From JADLGL01 sp963732865 (lineage in GTDB: Bacteria; Pseudomonadota; Alphaproteobacteria; Rhizobiales; Kaistiaceae): a stretch of 64,000 bases of DNA. The notes beneath the pieces were generated by a model, which worked only from the letters and a program-made list of their open reading frames with translations, was not told the DNA's origin and did not search any database. The stretch spans positions 62,001 through 126,000 of the forward strand of contig CAVTBC010000004.1 of assembly GCA_963732865.1 (NCBI GenBank). The letters are read 5' to 3'. The position numbers and the translations under genes are program-made. This document shows positions 1 to 9,069 of this stretch, piece by piece (the first letter of the stretch is position 1; every line of letters begins with the position of its first letter).

Positions 1-564
1 ATCGCCGACATGGACGGCGACGGCCGCAACGACGTCGTCGTTATCCGCACGGAGTTGGAAGCGGGCGCCGCCGTCGCGATCTACTCGATCGCCAACGGTG
101 TGTTGGTCGAACTCGCATCCATCCCACCGATCGGCCAGACGCACCGCTGGCTCAACATCGCCGGCATCGCGGATTTCAATGGCGACGGGCATCTCGATAT
201 CGCGGTGGTGAAGACACCCCATATTGGCGGCCGGCTGGAGATCTGGACGCTCAGCGGCGGGCAGCTTGTCCTGTTGGCGGCGGGCGACGGCTTCTCCAAC
301 CACAGCATCGGCACGACCGAATTGGGCCTGTCGGCGGTCGCCGACGCCGACGCCGACGGCATCGCCGACCTCGCCCTGCCCAACAACGACCACACTATGC
401 TGCGGATCGTCGGCCTTGGCGGCGGGACCCTCCACGACATCGCCACCGTGCCACTCGGCGGGCCGGTGACAACAGCGATCGCGACGCTGGAAGTGGCAGG
501 CCGTCCCGCATTCCTCGCCGGCCTTGCCGACGGAAGGCTGGTCGTCGTGCGACCGACACCGTAG
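1..564 (+). CDS. FG-GAP/VCBS repeat protein, C-terminal part (5' end outside window)
   Basis: The reading frame is open from the first base of the window, so the start lies upstream. The visible part, about 187 residues, carries repeated Asp-rich calcium-binding loops: DMDGDGRND at the very start, DFNGDGHLD around residues 58-66 and a weaker DADADGIAD. These are typical of FG-GAP/VCBS beta-propeller blades found in secreted or surface proteins. Function and total length cannot be judged from this fragment. It converges on the next gene, with a long perfect palindrome between them. The domain type is fairly sure; the biological role is unknown. Confidence 0.75.
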   Translation: MADMDGDGRNDVVVIRTELEAGAAVAIYSIANGVLVELASIPPIGQTHRWLNIAGIADFNGDGHLDIAVVKTPHIGGRLEIWTLSGGQLVLLAAGDGFSNHSIGTTELGLSAVADADADGIADLALPNNDHTMLRIVGLGGGTLHDIATVPLGGPVTTAIATLEVAGRPAFLAGLADGRLVVVRPTP

Positions 565-627
565 GAGCTATCGGCCGACTTATCCTGAGCACGATGCGAA
601 AGACGCCCGACGGGCGGCGTGAAGGTC

Positions 628-655
628 GGGTGAGGCGGCCATGGCCGCCTCACCC
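628..655. terminator. 28-nt perfect palindrome between convergent genes
   Basis: A 28-base perfect inverted repeat (half-site GGGTGAGGCGGCCA) lies between the stop codons of two convergent genes at 564 and 664. As RNA it would fold into a very stable GC hairpin on either strand. No T-run follows, so it is either a bidirectional terminator or mRNA 3' end stabiliser, or a protein-binding site. A smaller GC-rich dyad (CGCCC-ga-CGGGCG) sits just upstream near 604-616. Confidence 0.5.
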
Positions 656-663
656 TGGGGCGC

Positions 664-1740
664 CTAGGGCGTCCAGATGCCTTCGAGCGAAATGAAGGCC
701 AGTCCGTTGTTGGCGTTCATGGGAAGGACCAGCTGATTGGCGGCCGGGTCGTAGCACATGGACGCGGCGCTGCTGATGTTCTCGGCGATCAGGACGGCTT
801 CCTCACCGGGGCGGATCATCGAAACGCCGCCATTGCGGACGCTGCTGACGAACTTGGTGCCGTCCGGCATGATGACGAGACCGTCGCTGCCGGCCTGAGC
901 GGCATGCTCGGTGAGGAGCATCTCGCCGGTGTTGATGTCGTACGTGACGACGCCGTCGTCATTGATCATGACGACCACGAGGTTCCCGTCCGGATCGAAG
1001 GCCACACCGTTGGGCGAATTGAGGCCTGGCGCGCCGGTGTCGATGAAGACCGAGGCCGTGCCGTCCGCCGTGATCTTCCAGATCTGGCCGTTGTTGCCCG
1101 AGACGCTGGCGTAGATCGTACCATCCTCGGCGACCTCGATGTCGTTGAAGGCCGGCGCGTTCACGGCGATTCGGCCAACCGGGGCGCCGGTGGCCATGTC
1201 GAACATGGCGACGGCGGCGGTTGTTGCGGTGTTCGGACCGGTCGTGATCGCGTTGCCGTCCCAGATGAAGGTGCGCAGGCCGCCGTCGCGGTCGGCGAGG
1301 TAAAGGATGCCGTTCATGATGTCGCTGCCGAAGGGCTCGTTCAGAACGAGTGGCGGGTCCATCATATCGCGCTGCGTGCCGGCATTGGCGTAGCCGACCC
1401 AACGCGGCGTGTTGACCGTGCCGTCGTGGTTGATCAGCGCAACCCATGCGTCATTGGCCCGGACGTTCTGCCCGACACCCCGACTCGGAGCCACGATGAC
1501 ATCCCTCGCCGGATCGTAGGAGCAGCTTTCAACCGAGTAGAGCGCCCCATACATCACGGCATTTGCCATTGGGGCGAAGTCATTCGCCGGATTGGGATTG
1601 TCGGCGGTCGGGGCCGGCGGAGCCGCAGGCAGACCGGCCGGATTGCCCACATAGTAGGGGCGCGTGTCTTGCTGTTGCGCCAGAGCGAAGCTGGTGCCAG
1701 CCAACAAGATAGCGGTACTAATTGTCGCTATAGTTTTCAT
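664..1740 (-). CDS. Secreted SMP-30/gluconolactonase-like beta-propeller protein
   Basis: The 358-residue protein has a clear signal peptide (Lys at position 2, hydrophobic core, ALA cleavage near residue 21) and is presumably periplasmic. The rest shows beta-propeller-like repeats such as GVAFDPDGNLVVV, DGLVIMPDGTKFV and NDIEVAEDGTIYASV, as in the SMP-30/gluconolactonase/NHL superfamily. A GGAGG ribosome-binding site sits just before the ATG. I cannot assign a substrate: lactone hydrolysis is possible, but the metal ligands are not clear by eye. No operon partner is visible. The gene converges on the FG-GAP gene. Fold fairly sure, function unknown. Confidence 0.7.
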   Translation of the reverse strand: MKTIATISTAILLAGTSFALAQQQDTRPYYVGNPAGLPAAPPAPTADNPNPANDFAPMANAVMYGALYSVESCSYDPARDVIVAPSRGVGQNVRANDAWVALINHDGTVNTPRWVGYANAGTQRDMMDPPLVLNEPFGSDIMNGILYLADRDGGLRTFIWDGNAITTGPNTATTAAVAMFDMATGAPVGRIAVNAPAFNDIEVAEDGTIYASVSGNNGQIWKITADGTASVFIDTGAPGLNSPNGVAFDPDGNLVVVMINDDGVVTYDINTGEMLLTEHAAQAGSDGLVIMPDGTKFVSSVRNGGVSMIRPGEEAVLIAENISSAASMCYDPAANQLVLPMNANNGLAFISLEGIWTP

Positions 1741-2109
1741 AGTATTCCTCCCTGTTTTTCTTTTTTTCGAGCCGTATAGGCGGCCGCCGTACTATATCGA
1801 TACCGCACCCCCATGCACGAAGACTTTCGTGTTGACAGTCTTGAATAGGCCATTTTGGTCGAGGCAACGCCCCGCGCGGCTAGCGGTTGGTTTTTGGCCA
1901 GGTGAAAATCGAACGGAAGACGAAGCGCGGATAACCAAGTCAGTGAGGGCGATCGTGCTCGCGCTGTGCGTCAGGCACGAGTTTCAACTGCGCGCGGCAG
2001 ATGGTTTCGCCGGCTGGCCGCGGGCCCGGCGAAGCATGGTGTTTTGTTCCGAGCCAACTTGCCGCGAATGGGAGCGCCGTTATAAGGGCGGTTTCTCCGG
2101 CGGGGCGGC
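1741..2109. other. Intergenic region between divergent genes, no gene seen
   Basis: This 369-base region separates the leftward secreted-protein gene from adenosine kinase. It holds a 6-4-6 inverted repeat, CACGAA-gact-TTCGTG at 1816-1831, directly followed by TTGACA at 1832-1837. That hexamer is a perfect sigma70 -35 box, but I see no good -10 at the right spacing. The open frame through the right half has no family signal and I do not call it. Confidence 0.4.
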
Positions 2110-3114
2110 ATGACCAATCAGACGCGATACGACGTTCTCGGCATCGGCAATGCGATTGTGGATGTCATGGCCCGAACCGACGACGATTTTCTTGTCGCCG
2201 AAGAGTTGGTCCGCGGGTCGATGCGCCTGATCGAGGCCGATGAGGCCGAGCGCCTCTACAAGCGGATCGGCCCGGCGACGGAATCTTCAGGCGGATCGGC
2301 GGGCAATACGGTGGCCGGCGTCGCTTCGCTCGGCGGCCGCGCCGCCTTCATCGGCAAGGTCGCCGGCGACCAGCTCGGCCGCATCTATCGCCACGACATG
2401 CAGGCCATCGGTGTCGCATTCGACACGCCGCCGCTTGAGGCCGCCTCGCCGACCGCACGGTCGATCATCCTGGTGACGCCGGATGGCGAGCGGACGATGA
2501 ACACCTATCTCGGCGCGGCGCAGGCGCTCGGGCCGGTGGACGTCGATCCGGCGCGCATCGCCGAAGCGGAGATCATCTTCCTCGAGGGCTATCTGTGGGA
2601 TCCGCCGGAAGCCAAAGACGCCTTCCGCCGGGCGGCTGAACTCGCGCATCAGGCCGGCCGGAAGGTTGCCCTGACGCTCTCCGACACGTTCTGCGTCGAC
2701 CGCTATCGCGATGAATTCCTCGGTCTCATCCGTGGCGGCGCGGTCGACATCGTCCTGGCCAATGTCCACGAGCTGCGCGCCCTGTACGAGACCGCCGATC
2801 TGGACAGCGCCCTTGCCTCGCTGCAGCGCGATGCTGCCCTGGCCGCGGTGACGGCCAGCGAAATCGGCTCCTATGTCGTCACCCGCGAAGACATTACGCA
2901 TGTGCCGCCGCATCCGGTCGACGAGGTCATCGACGCGACCGGGGCGGGCGATCTCTATGCCGCCGGTTTCCTCCTCGGCGTGGCGCGCGGCCTGCCGCTC
3001 GTCAATGCCGCCGCGCTGGGCTCCTTCGCCGCGGCAGAGGTCATCTCGCATATGGGGGCAAGGCCGCAGGTCTCGCTCGAAGAGACCGCAAGAAAGTCGG
3101 GGCTACTGCTCTAG
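2110..3114 (+). CDS. Adenosine kinase, PfkB/ribokinase family
   Basis: This 334-residue PfkB-family sugar/nucleoside kinase most resembles the alphaproteobacterial adenosine kinases, which phosphorylate adenosine to AMP in purine salvage. The N-terminal PfkB-type motif GGSAGN is at residues 61-66. The C-terminal signature DATGAGD is at 275-281, with the last Asp as the expected catalytic base. Length is normal. The upstream ribosome-binding site is poor, but the ATG starts directly at the conserved YDVLGIGNAIVD segment. The stop codon shares bases with that of convergent hrcA (CTAG at 3111-3114). A related ribokinase or fructokinase specificity cannot be excluded. Confidence 0.85.
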   Translation: MTNQTRYDVLGIGNAIVDVMARTDDDFLVAEELVRGSMRLIEADEAERLYKRIGPATESSGGSAGNTVAGVASLGGRAAFIGKVAGDQLGRIYRHDMQAIGVAFDTPPLEAASPTARSIILVTPDGERTMNTYLGAAQALGPVDVDPARIAEAEIIFLEGYLWDPPEAKDAFRRAAELAHQAGRKVALTLSDTFCVDRYRDEFLGLIRGGAVDIVLANVHELRALYETADLDSALASLQRDAALAAVTASEIGSYVVTREDITHVPPHPVDEVIDATGAGDLYAAGFLLGVARGLPLVNAAALGSFAAAEVISHMGARPQVSLEETARKSGLLL

Positions 3115-4199
3115 CCGATCAGCCGGCTGACGAGCTTGGCGGTGTAATCAACCATCGGGACGACGCGGGCATAATTGAGCCGCGTCGGCCCGATGACGCC
3201 TAGGGCGCCGATGATGCGCTGGTCGCTGTCACGATAGGGCGAGACGACAAGCGACGACCCCGACAGTGAGAAAAGATTCGATTCCGAGCCGACAAAGATG
3301 CGAACGCCGTCGCCGGTCTCGGCGCGGGCGAGCAGCGAGATGAGTTCGCGTTGCGTCTCGAGATCGTCGAAGAGAAGACGGATGCGCTCAAGATCCTCTG
3401 CGGCGCGGACGTCCTCCAGGAGGTTGGACTGGCCGCGGACGATCAGCGTCTCCGGCCGGTCGGCAGAAGCGCTCGCCCAACTGGCGAGGCCGGCATCGAC
3501 CAGCTTGCCGGTCAACTGATCGAGCTCCGCCTGCACAGCGGCGCGCTGGCCTTCGATCTCCATCTTCGCTTCCGACAGCGTGCGGCCGCGCAGAGCCTGG
3601 TTAATGTAGTTGCCGGCTTCGACCAGGGCCGAAGGCGTCGTCCCGGGATCGATGGCGATGAGGCGATTTTCCACCGAGCCATCGTCGCCGACAAGGACGA
3701 CCAGGGCGCGGGCGGGTTCGAGGCGGACGAATTCGACGTGCTTGAGGCGCAGATCGGTCTTGCCGGCGAGAACGACGCCGGCGCCGCGCGAGAGGCCCGA
3801 CAGGCTACGGCTCGCTTCGGCCAGGACATCCTCGATCGAACGGCCGGGCTCCTTTGCCTTGATCTGGGATTCAATGCGCCGCCGCTCCTCGGCCGACAGG
3901 TCGCCGATCTCCAGCAAGGCGTCGATGAAGAAACGCAGGCCGATCTCAGTCGGAACGCGGCCGGCCGAGGTATGCGGCGAATAGATGAGGCCGAGCTGCT
4001 CGAGATCCGACATGACGTTGCGGACCGAGGCGGGCGACAGGCTGATCGGCAGAACCCGGCTGACATTGCGCGAGCCGACCGGCTCGCCAGTGTCGAGATA
4101 GCTCTCGACGATCTGGCGAAAGACTTCACGGGCGCGCTGGTCGATACCGGTCAGGGGGGGGGACGACAGGCCCGAGCGGCGTGAGGTTGGATCGTTCAT
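3111..4199 (-). CDS. hrcA: Heat-inducible transcription repressor HrcA
   Basis: HrcA represses groESL (and often dnaK/grpE) by binding the CIRCE operator, with activity set by GroEL. The 362-residue sequence has the N-terminal winged helix (YLDTGEPVGSRNVSR region, about residues 34-48), followed by the typical RNVMSDLEQLGLI segment and the GAF-like dimerisation part ending in GALGVIGPTRLNYARVVPMVDYTA. It is divergent from rph, a common alphaproteobacterial arrangement. I see no CIRCE element (TTAGCACTC-N9-GAGTGCTAA) here, so its targets lie elsewhere. grpE, usually next door, is about 12 kb away. Assignment is firm. Confidence 0.95.
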   Translation of the reverse strand: MNDPTSRRSGLSSPPLTGIDQRAREVFRQIVESYLDTGEPVGSRNVSRVLPISLSPASVRNVMSDLEQLGLIYSPHTSAGRVPTEIGLRFFIDALLEIGDLSAEERRRIESQIKAKEPGRSIEDVLAEASRSLSGLSRGAGVVLAGKTDLRLKHVEFVRLEPARALVVLVGDDGSVENRLIAIDPGTTPSALVEAGNYINQALRGRTLSEAKMEIEGQRAAVQAELDQLTGKLVDAGLASWASASADRPETLIVRGQSNLLEDVRAAEDLERIRLLFDDLETQRELISLLARAETGDGVRIFVGSESNLFSLSGSSLVVSPYRDSDQRIIGALGVIGPTRLNYARVVPMVDYTAKLVSRLIG

Positions 4200-4305
4200 G
4201 GCCCGATAATAGCGCGGAGATTTGCCCTAGCTTCAAGCGGCCTTTACCGGACCCTTCTTAGATGGCACCAAGCCGCTCAGTTTTCAGCAGGAGACAAAAG
4301 CCCTC

Positions 4306-5019
4306 ATGCGGCCATCCAAACGCGCCCCGGACGAACTTCGCGCCGTCAGCCTCGAACGCGGTGTCTCGCGCTATGCGGAGGGTTCATGCTTCGTCCGCTT
4401 CGGCGAGACGCATGTCCACTGCACCGCCAGCGTCGACGAACGCGTGCCGTTCTGGCTGCGCGGCAGCGGCAAAGGCTGGGTGACGGCGGAATATGGCATG
4501 CTGCCCCGCGCCACGCATGACCGGATGTCACGCGAGGCGGCCACCGGCAAGCAGTCCGGGCGGACGCAGGAAATCCAGCGCCTGATCGGCCGGTCGCTGC
4601 GCGCGGTGGTTGACCTCAAGGCGATCGGCGAGCGGCAGATCCAGGTCGATTGCGACGTCATCCAGGCGGATGGCGGCACGCGCACGGCAGCGATCACCGG
4701 CGCCTGGGTGGCCCTCCATGATGCGCTGGCCTGGATGAAGGCCCGCGACATGCTGAACGGCAATGTCCTCACCGATCAGGTGGCCGCCGTCTCGGTCGGG
4801 ATCTACGGCGGCGAGCGCGTCCTCGACCTCGATTACGCGGAAGATTCCGAGGCCGAGACCGACGCCAATTTCGTCATGACCGGGACCGGCGGCATCGTCG
4901 AAATCCAGGGCACGGCCGAGAAGACGCCGTTCAGCCCCGAGGAATTCCAGGACATGATGGCGCTGGCGCGCGGCGGAATCGACCGCCTGATCGAACTGCA
5001 GAAGCTCGCGGTCTCTTGA
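4306..5019 (+). CDS. rph: Ribonuclease PH
   Basis: RNase PH is the phosphorolytic 3'-5' exoribonuclease that trims tRNA 3' ends. The protein has 237 residues (family about 238). It starts MRPSKRAPDELRAVSLERG and carries the family blocks VTAEYGMLPRATH, GRTQEIQRLIGRSLRA and DVIQADGGTRTAAITGA, which form the phosphate and RNA binding core. It begins a tight rightward set rph-rdgB-hemW: rdgB starts on a TTG overlapping the rph stop by 4 bases, indicating translational coupling. Divergent hrcA lies upstream. Confidence 0.97.
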   Translation: MRPSKRAPDELRAVSLERGVSRYAEGSCFVRFGETHVHCTASVDERVPFWLRGSGKGWVTAEYGMLPRATHDRMSREAATGKQSGRTQEIQRLIGRSLRAVVDLKAIGERQIQVDCDVIQADGGTRTAAITGAWVALHDALAWMKARDMLNGNVLTDQVAAVSVGIYGGERVLDLDYAEDSEAETDANFVMTGTGGIVEIQGTAEKTPFSPEEFQDMMALARGGIDRLIELQKLAVS

Positions 5020-5663
5020 CCACGAGCCATCACCTCAGGGCCGGGGACCGGCTGGTGATCGCCAGCCACAATGCCGGCAAGCTGCGCGAGATCGGGGCAT
5101 TGATCGCTCCGTTCGGCATCGAGGCTGTGGCCGCGAGCGCGCTTGGTCTTGGCGAACCGGACGAAACGGGCGCGACCTTCGAGGAGAATGCGGTGATCAA
5201 GGCGCGGGCCGCGGCCGAGGCGAGCGGCCTGCCGTCGCTTGCCGACGATTCCGGCCTGGCCGTCGACGCGCTCGGCGGTGAGCCAGGCATCTATTCTGCG
5301 CGTTGGGCCGGCCCCAACAAGGATTTCGCCAAGGCGATGGGCGATGTCGAAGACCGGCTGCAGCAGGCGGGCGCTACGGATGCTGCGGCGCGGACGGCCC
5401 GCTTCGTTGCCGTCCTCTGCCTCGCATGGCCGGACGGGGAGATCGCGACCTGGCGTGGCGAGATCGAAGGCGACCTCGTCTGGCCGCCGCGCGGCGATCA
5501 GGGCTTCGGCTACGACCCGATGTTCCGCCCCGAGGGACACGACCGCACCTTCGGCGAGATGAGCGCCGACGAGAAGCACGGTTGGCGCGAGGGGCGCGAT
5601 CCGCTATCGCACAGGGCGAGGGCCTTCGCGCGATTCGCGCATGATCTCGGGATCGGCAGCTAG
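5016..5663 (+). CDS. rdgB: dITP/XTP pyrophosphatase (non-canonical purine NTP hydrolase)
   Basis: RdgB cleans the nucleotide pool by hydrolysing dITP, ITP and XTP to monophosphates. The 215-residue protein shows the substrate loop IASHNAGK at residues 15-22, the catalytic LADDSGL at 75-81 and YSARWAG at 93-99, as in the Ham1/RdgB family. The start is TTG, overlapping the rph stop by 4 bases. No better start exists, since the conserved core begins at about residue 13. It is the second gene of rph-rdgB-hemW and only one base separates its stop from the preferred hemW start. Confidence 0.95.
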   Translation: MTTSHHLRAGDRLVIASHNAGKLREIGALIAPFGIEAVAASALGLGEPDETGATFEENAVIKARAAAEASGLPSLADDSGLAVDALGGEPGIYSARWAGPNKDFAKAMGDVEDRLQQAGATDAAARTARFVAVLCLAWPDGEIATWRGEIEGDLVWPPRGDQGFGYDPMFRPEGHDRTFGEMSADEKHGWREGRDPLSHRARAFARFAHDLGIGS

Positions 5664-5664
5664 C

Positions 5665-6822
5665 ATGGCGAACCCTTCCGATGCCGGCTTCGGCGTCTAT
5701 GTCCATTGGCCGTTCTGCGCGGCCAAGTGCCCCTATTGCGACTTCAACAGCCATGTCCGCCACCAGGCGATCGACCAGCAGCGCTACGCGTCCGCCTTCG
5801 CGCGCGAAATCGCGGCGACCGCCGAACGGACGCCGGGCCGCAGCGTCAGCAGCATTTTTCTCGGCGGCGGCACGCCATCGCTGATGCAGCCGGCGACCGT
5901 GGGCGCGATCCTGGAAGCGATCGGCAAGGCGTGGTCGGTCGAACCGGACGCAGAGATCACGCTCGAGGCCAACCCCTCCAGCGTCGAAACGGACCGCTTC
6001 CGCGGCTATCGCGCGGCCGGGGTCAACCGCGTTTCGCTCGGCGTTCAGGCGCTCAACGACGCCGACCTCCGCTTTCTCGGCCGGCTGCACAATGTCGATG
6101 AGGCGATGGCCGCGGTGGAGATCGCGCGATCGACCTTTCCCCGTATCAGCTTCGATCTGATCTACGCGCGCCCGAACCAGACGCCGGCGGCGTGGGCGGC
6201 GGAGCTGGAGAGCGCCATCGAACGCGCCGCCGATCATCTGTCGCTCTACCAGCTGACGATCGAGGAAGGGACGCCTTTCTTCGCCCTGCGGCAGGCAGGC
6301 AAGCTGCACACGCCGAACGACGAGGAGGACGCCGCCCTCTACGCGGTCACGCAGGAGGTCTGCGACCGGCGCGGCCTGTCCGCCTATGAGATTTCCAACC
6401 ACGCCGCAGCGGGTGCCGAGTGCCGGCACAACCTCCTGTATTGGCGGTACGGCGAATATGCCGGCATCGGTCCCGGCGCGCATGGCCGCCTGATCCTGCC
6501 GGATGGCCGGCACGCGACGGCGGCGATCCGCTCGCCCGAGACTTGGCTTGAGCGCGTCGAATCCTGGGGTGACGGACTGGAACATGACGAGCGCCTGAGC
6601 CGTGAGGAAGAGGCCGACGAGATGCTGCTGATGGGGCTGCGGCTCACCGAGGGGATCGACCTCGGCCGCTATCAGCGTTTGGCCGGGCGCTCGCTCGATC
6701 CCGGCCGCCTTGCCGATTTGTCGGCGCATGGCATGGTCGAGACGCTGCCAAGCGAAAAGGTGCGGGTCACGCGCGCCGGGGCTTTCGTGCTCGACGCGGT
6801 CGTCGCCGACCTCGCGGCCTAG
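5665..6822 (+). CDS. hemW: Radical SAM heme chaperone HemW (HemN-like)
   Basis: HemW is a radical SAM family heme-binding chaperone, often misannotated as coproporphyrinogen III oxidase. With the ATG at 5665 the protein has 385 residues, usual for HemW and shorter than true HemN (about 450). The cluster motif CxxxCxxC (C18, C22, C25) follows VYVHWPF, and GGGTPS and NPSSVETDRF segments are present. An upstream ATG at 5641 would overlap rdgB by 23 bases; I prefer 5665, one base after the rdgB stop. It converges on the lipoprotein gene, with directly abutting stop codons. Confidence 0.93.
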   Translation: MANPSDAGFGVYVHWPFCAAKCPYCDFNSHVRHQAIDQQRYASAFAREIAATAERTPGRSVSSIFLGGGTPSLMQPATVGAILEAIGKAWSVEPDAEITLEANPSSVETDRFRGYRAAGVNRVSLGVQALNDADLRFLGRLHNVDEAMAAVEIARSTFPRISFDLIYARPNQTPAAWAAELESAIERAADHLSLYQLTIEEGTPFFALRQAGKLHTPNDEEDAALYAVTQEVCDRRGLSAYEISNHAAAGAECRHNLLYWRYGEYAGIGPGAHGRLILPDGRHATAAIRSPETWLERVESWGDGLEHDERLSREEEADEMLLMGLRLTEGIDLGRYQRLAGRSLDPGRLADLSAHGMVETLPSEKVRVTRAGAFVLDAVVADLAA

Positions 6823-8043
6823 CTACTGAAAGAAGCCGCCGACCACCGGAGCGAAACCATTCGCCGCCGGATCGATCACCGCCGGTCCGCTTGGATTGAT
6901 CTGATAGATCGCCAGCGTCCGCTGATTGGTGCCGTTGCTCAAGAATCGGAATGCGCCATCGATGCCGCGGAAACCGTTGGGATCGGTGATCGTCGCCGCC
7001 GTGTAGCGCGACGCACCGAAATTGGCGGCAAGGCCTGCCGCGAGAATCGTCGCGTCGTAACCGAGACTGGCAGTCGGGAAGGGATCGACGCCATAGGCGG
7101 CGCGATAGCGGGCGGCGAAGGAATCGAAGCCGGATTGTTCCGGGGCCGGGAACCATGCGCCATAGAGGGTCGACTCGCCGGTCACCCGATCGTCGTTCCA
7201 CTGGCCGCTGCCAAGCAGCTTCACCTGATTAAGATTGACGCCCTTGGCCGCGATAATCTGCGCCAGAAATGGCGCGGCGTCGCCGCCGTCCGGCATGAAG
7301 ATCGCGTCGGCCTGTCCGGCAAGGACGATGTCGGCGATCCGCTCGGCGCTGGCCTGCATCGCACCGCGATCAAGCGCATAGCGCTCCACCGCCACGAGAT
7401 GCGCCCCGGTGCTGGCGATGCTCTCGCGCAGCGCCGCCTCGACCACCGTGCCATAGGCATTGTCCGGCAGCAGCGCGGCGATCGCGGTATGTCCCTGCGA
7501 GGCGGCATAAGGAATAATGCGCTGAACATCCGTGCGCGGCAGGAAGCTGAGGAGATAGACCCCGGGTCCGGCGACGCTGGTGTCGGTCGAGAAGGCGACC
7601 ATCGGGATGCCCGCCTGGCGCGTCACTTGGGCGGCGGCCGGCACCTCTTGCGCGAAGAGCGGACCAAGGACCAGCTCAGCGCCCTGGGCGACGGCTTCCT
7701 GGGCGGCGGCGCGAGCGCCTTCCGGCGTGCCGCCGGTATCCTTGACGAGGACCTGGATGTTGGCGCCCTGAAATTCGCGCAGCGCCATCTCCGACGCGTT
7801 GCGGATGTTCTCGGCGATCTGCGCGGCATTGCCATTTGCGGACAGGGGCAAGAGAAGGGCGACGCGGATGGTGCCAGTGCCGAGCACCTCGCCGGTGACC
7901 GGCTGGTTTCCCAACTGCGGCGTCGTCGAAGGACCGTTGAAGGTGAAGCTGCTAGGCGTGCAGGCCGCGAGAAAGAGCAGCGCGACGGCGGCCAAGCTCA
8001 GCTGCAGCAGTCTATGACCCGTTCGCATATCCATTCGGCGCAA
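6823..8043 (-). CDS. LpoA-like penicillin-binding protein activator lipoprotein (periplasmic binding protein fold)
   Basis: The protein has about 406 residues and a lipoprotein signal with lipobox LAAC (Cys28 from the TTG start), so it is probably anchored in the outer membrane. The remainder is a type-1 periplasmic-binding-protein fold (Peripla_BP_6), with segments such as IRVALLLPLSANGN and GYDATILAAG. Its place beside rsmI and yraN matches the conserved rsmI-lpoA-yraN neighbourhood, which supports a role in activating a peptidoglycan synthase rather than amino-acid uptake. Possible starts are TTG 8043 (GGAGG about 4 bases upstream), ATG 8034 and ATG 8028. The fold is sure, the PBP-activator role inferred. 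Confidence 0.8.
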   Translation of the reverse strand: MRRMDMRTGHRLLQLSLAAVALLFLAACTPSSFTFNGPSTTPQLGNQPVTGEVLGTGTIRVALLLPLSANGNAAQIAENIRNASEMALREFQGANIQVLVKDTGGTPEGARAAAQEAVAQGAELVLGPLFAQEVPAAAQVTRQAGIPMVAFSTDTSVAGPGVYLLSFLPRTDVQRIIPYAASQGHTAIAALLPDNAYGTVVEAALRESIASTGAHLVAVERYALDRGAMQASAERIADIVLAGQADAIFMPDGGDAAPFLAQIIAAKGVNLNQVKLLGSGQWNDDRVTGESTLYGAWFPAPEQSGFDSFAARYRAAYGVDPFPTASLGYDATILAAGLAANFGASRYTAATITDPNGFRGIDGAFRFLSNGTNQRTLAIYQINPSGPAVIDPAANGFAPVVGGFFQ

Positions 8044-8160
8044 CGCCCCTCCCTACGCCCCAGGACCGCAACGACCTGCTACAACTGGCGGCGACCCTAC
8101 GGACGTGGAAATGTCCTGTCAAAGTGACCGGAATGTGTCCTTCACAGACTTGTTGAGCCT

Positions 8161-9069
8161 ATGAACGATAGCCCGCAAGAGCGCCGCAACATCTTTCTTG
8201 TCGGCGACGCCGAAATCAATGCGCCAACGCTTGAGGGCGGCCTCTATGTCACGGCCACGCCGATCGGCAATCTTGGCGATGTCACCCTGCGCGCGCTTGA
8301 GACACTCGCCGCCGCCGATCTGATTGCTTGCGAAGACACCCGCATCACTTCGCGGCTGACGCAGCGCTATGGCATCGACACGCCGCTGATCGCCTATCAC
8401 GAGCACAATGCAGCGCGGCAGCGACCACGCCTCCTCGCCGCCCTCGCCGAGGGCAAGGCCGTCGCCCTGGTGAGCGACGCCGGAACGCCGCTTGTCTCCG
8501 ATCCCGGCTACCGGCTGGTGACCGAGGCGATCGATGCGGGGCATAGGATCATTCCGATCCCCGGCGCTTCGGCGACACTGGCCGGCCTCGTCGGCGCCGG
8601 CCTGCCAAGCGATGCGTTCCTCTTCGCCGGCTTCCTTCCGGCGAAGAGCGCTGCCCGCCGCAAGCGCCTTGGCGAGTTGGCGCAGATCCCGGCGACGCTG
8701 ATCTTCTACGAAGGCCCGCAGCGGGTCAGCGATTGCCTAGCCGACATGGCCGCGGTTCTCGGCGACCAACGGCGCGCCGTCGTCGCCCGCGAACTGACGA
8801 AGAAATTCGAGACCTTCCGCCGCGAAGACCTCGCGACGCTCGCCGCGCAATTCGCGAGCGAGGCCGCACCCAAGGGCGAGGTGACGATCCTCATCGCCCC
8901 ACCCGACGAAACCGCGCCCAGCGATCAGGCGATCGACGCGGCGCTGCGCGAACGTCTGACGGAAATGAGCCCGGCACGGGCGGCCGCCGAGGTTGCCGCC
9001 GCGACGGGCGCGCGGAAGAACGACGTCTATCGCCGCGCAATCGCGCTCAAGGACGAGGGCGATGGCTAG
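8161..9069 (+). CDS. rsmI: 16S rRNA 2'-O-ribose methyltransferase RsmI
   Basis: RsmI methylates the 2'-OH of C1402 in 16S rRNA. The 302-residue protein has the tetrapyrrole-methylase fold: LYVTATPIGNLGDVTLRAL near residue 29, ACEDTR around 57, VALVSDAGTPLVSDPG and PIPGASA. The C-terminal tail includes KKFETFRRED and a helical KNDVYRRAIALK segment. The gene is divergent from the LpoA-like gene. It is followed by yraN, whose ATG overlaps the rsmI stop by 8 bases. Assignment is firm. Confidence 0.96.
   Translation: MNDSPQERRNIFLVGDAEINAPTLEGGLYVTATPIGNLGDVTLRALETLAAADLIACEDTRITSRLTQRYGIDTPLIAYHEHNAARQRPRLLAALAEGKAVALVSDAGTPLVSDPGYRLVTEAIDAGHRIIPIPGASATLAGLVGAGLPSDAFLFAGFLPAKSAARRKRLGELAQIPATLIFYEGPQRVSDCLADMAAVLGDQRRAVVARELTKKFETFRREDLATLAAQFASEAAPKGEVTILIAPPDETAPSDQAIDAALRERLTEMSPARAAAEVAAATGARKNDVYRRAIALKDEGDG

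Noticed and set aside
904..1779. Long open frame opposite the secreted beta-propeller gene
   Set aside because: The minus-strand gene has signal peptide, ribosome-binding site and repeats; the opposite frame has none of these.
1832..1860. Sigma70 promoter starting with perfect TTGACA
   Set aside because: No -10-like hexamer at 16-18 bases spacing, so I do not list it as a promoter.
1664..2113. Open frame leading into adenosine kinase
   Set aside because: Begins inside the neighbouring gene and has no ribosome-binding site or protein family pattern.
4200..4305. CIRCE operator or heat-shock promoter near hrcA
   Set aside because: No TTAGCACTC-N9-GAGTGCTAA. A CTTGAA/CTATTAT pair on the minus strand has wrong spacing and abuts the start codon.
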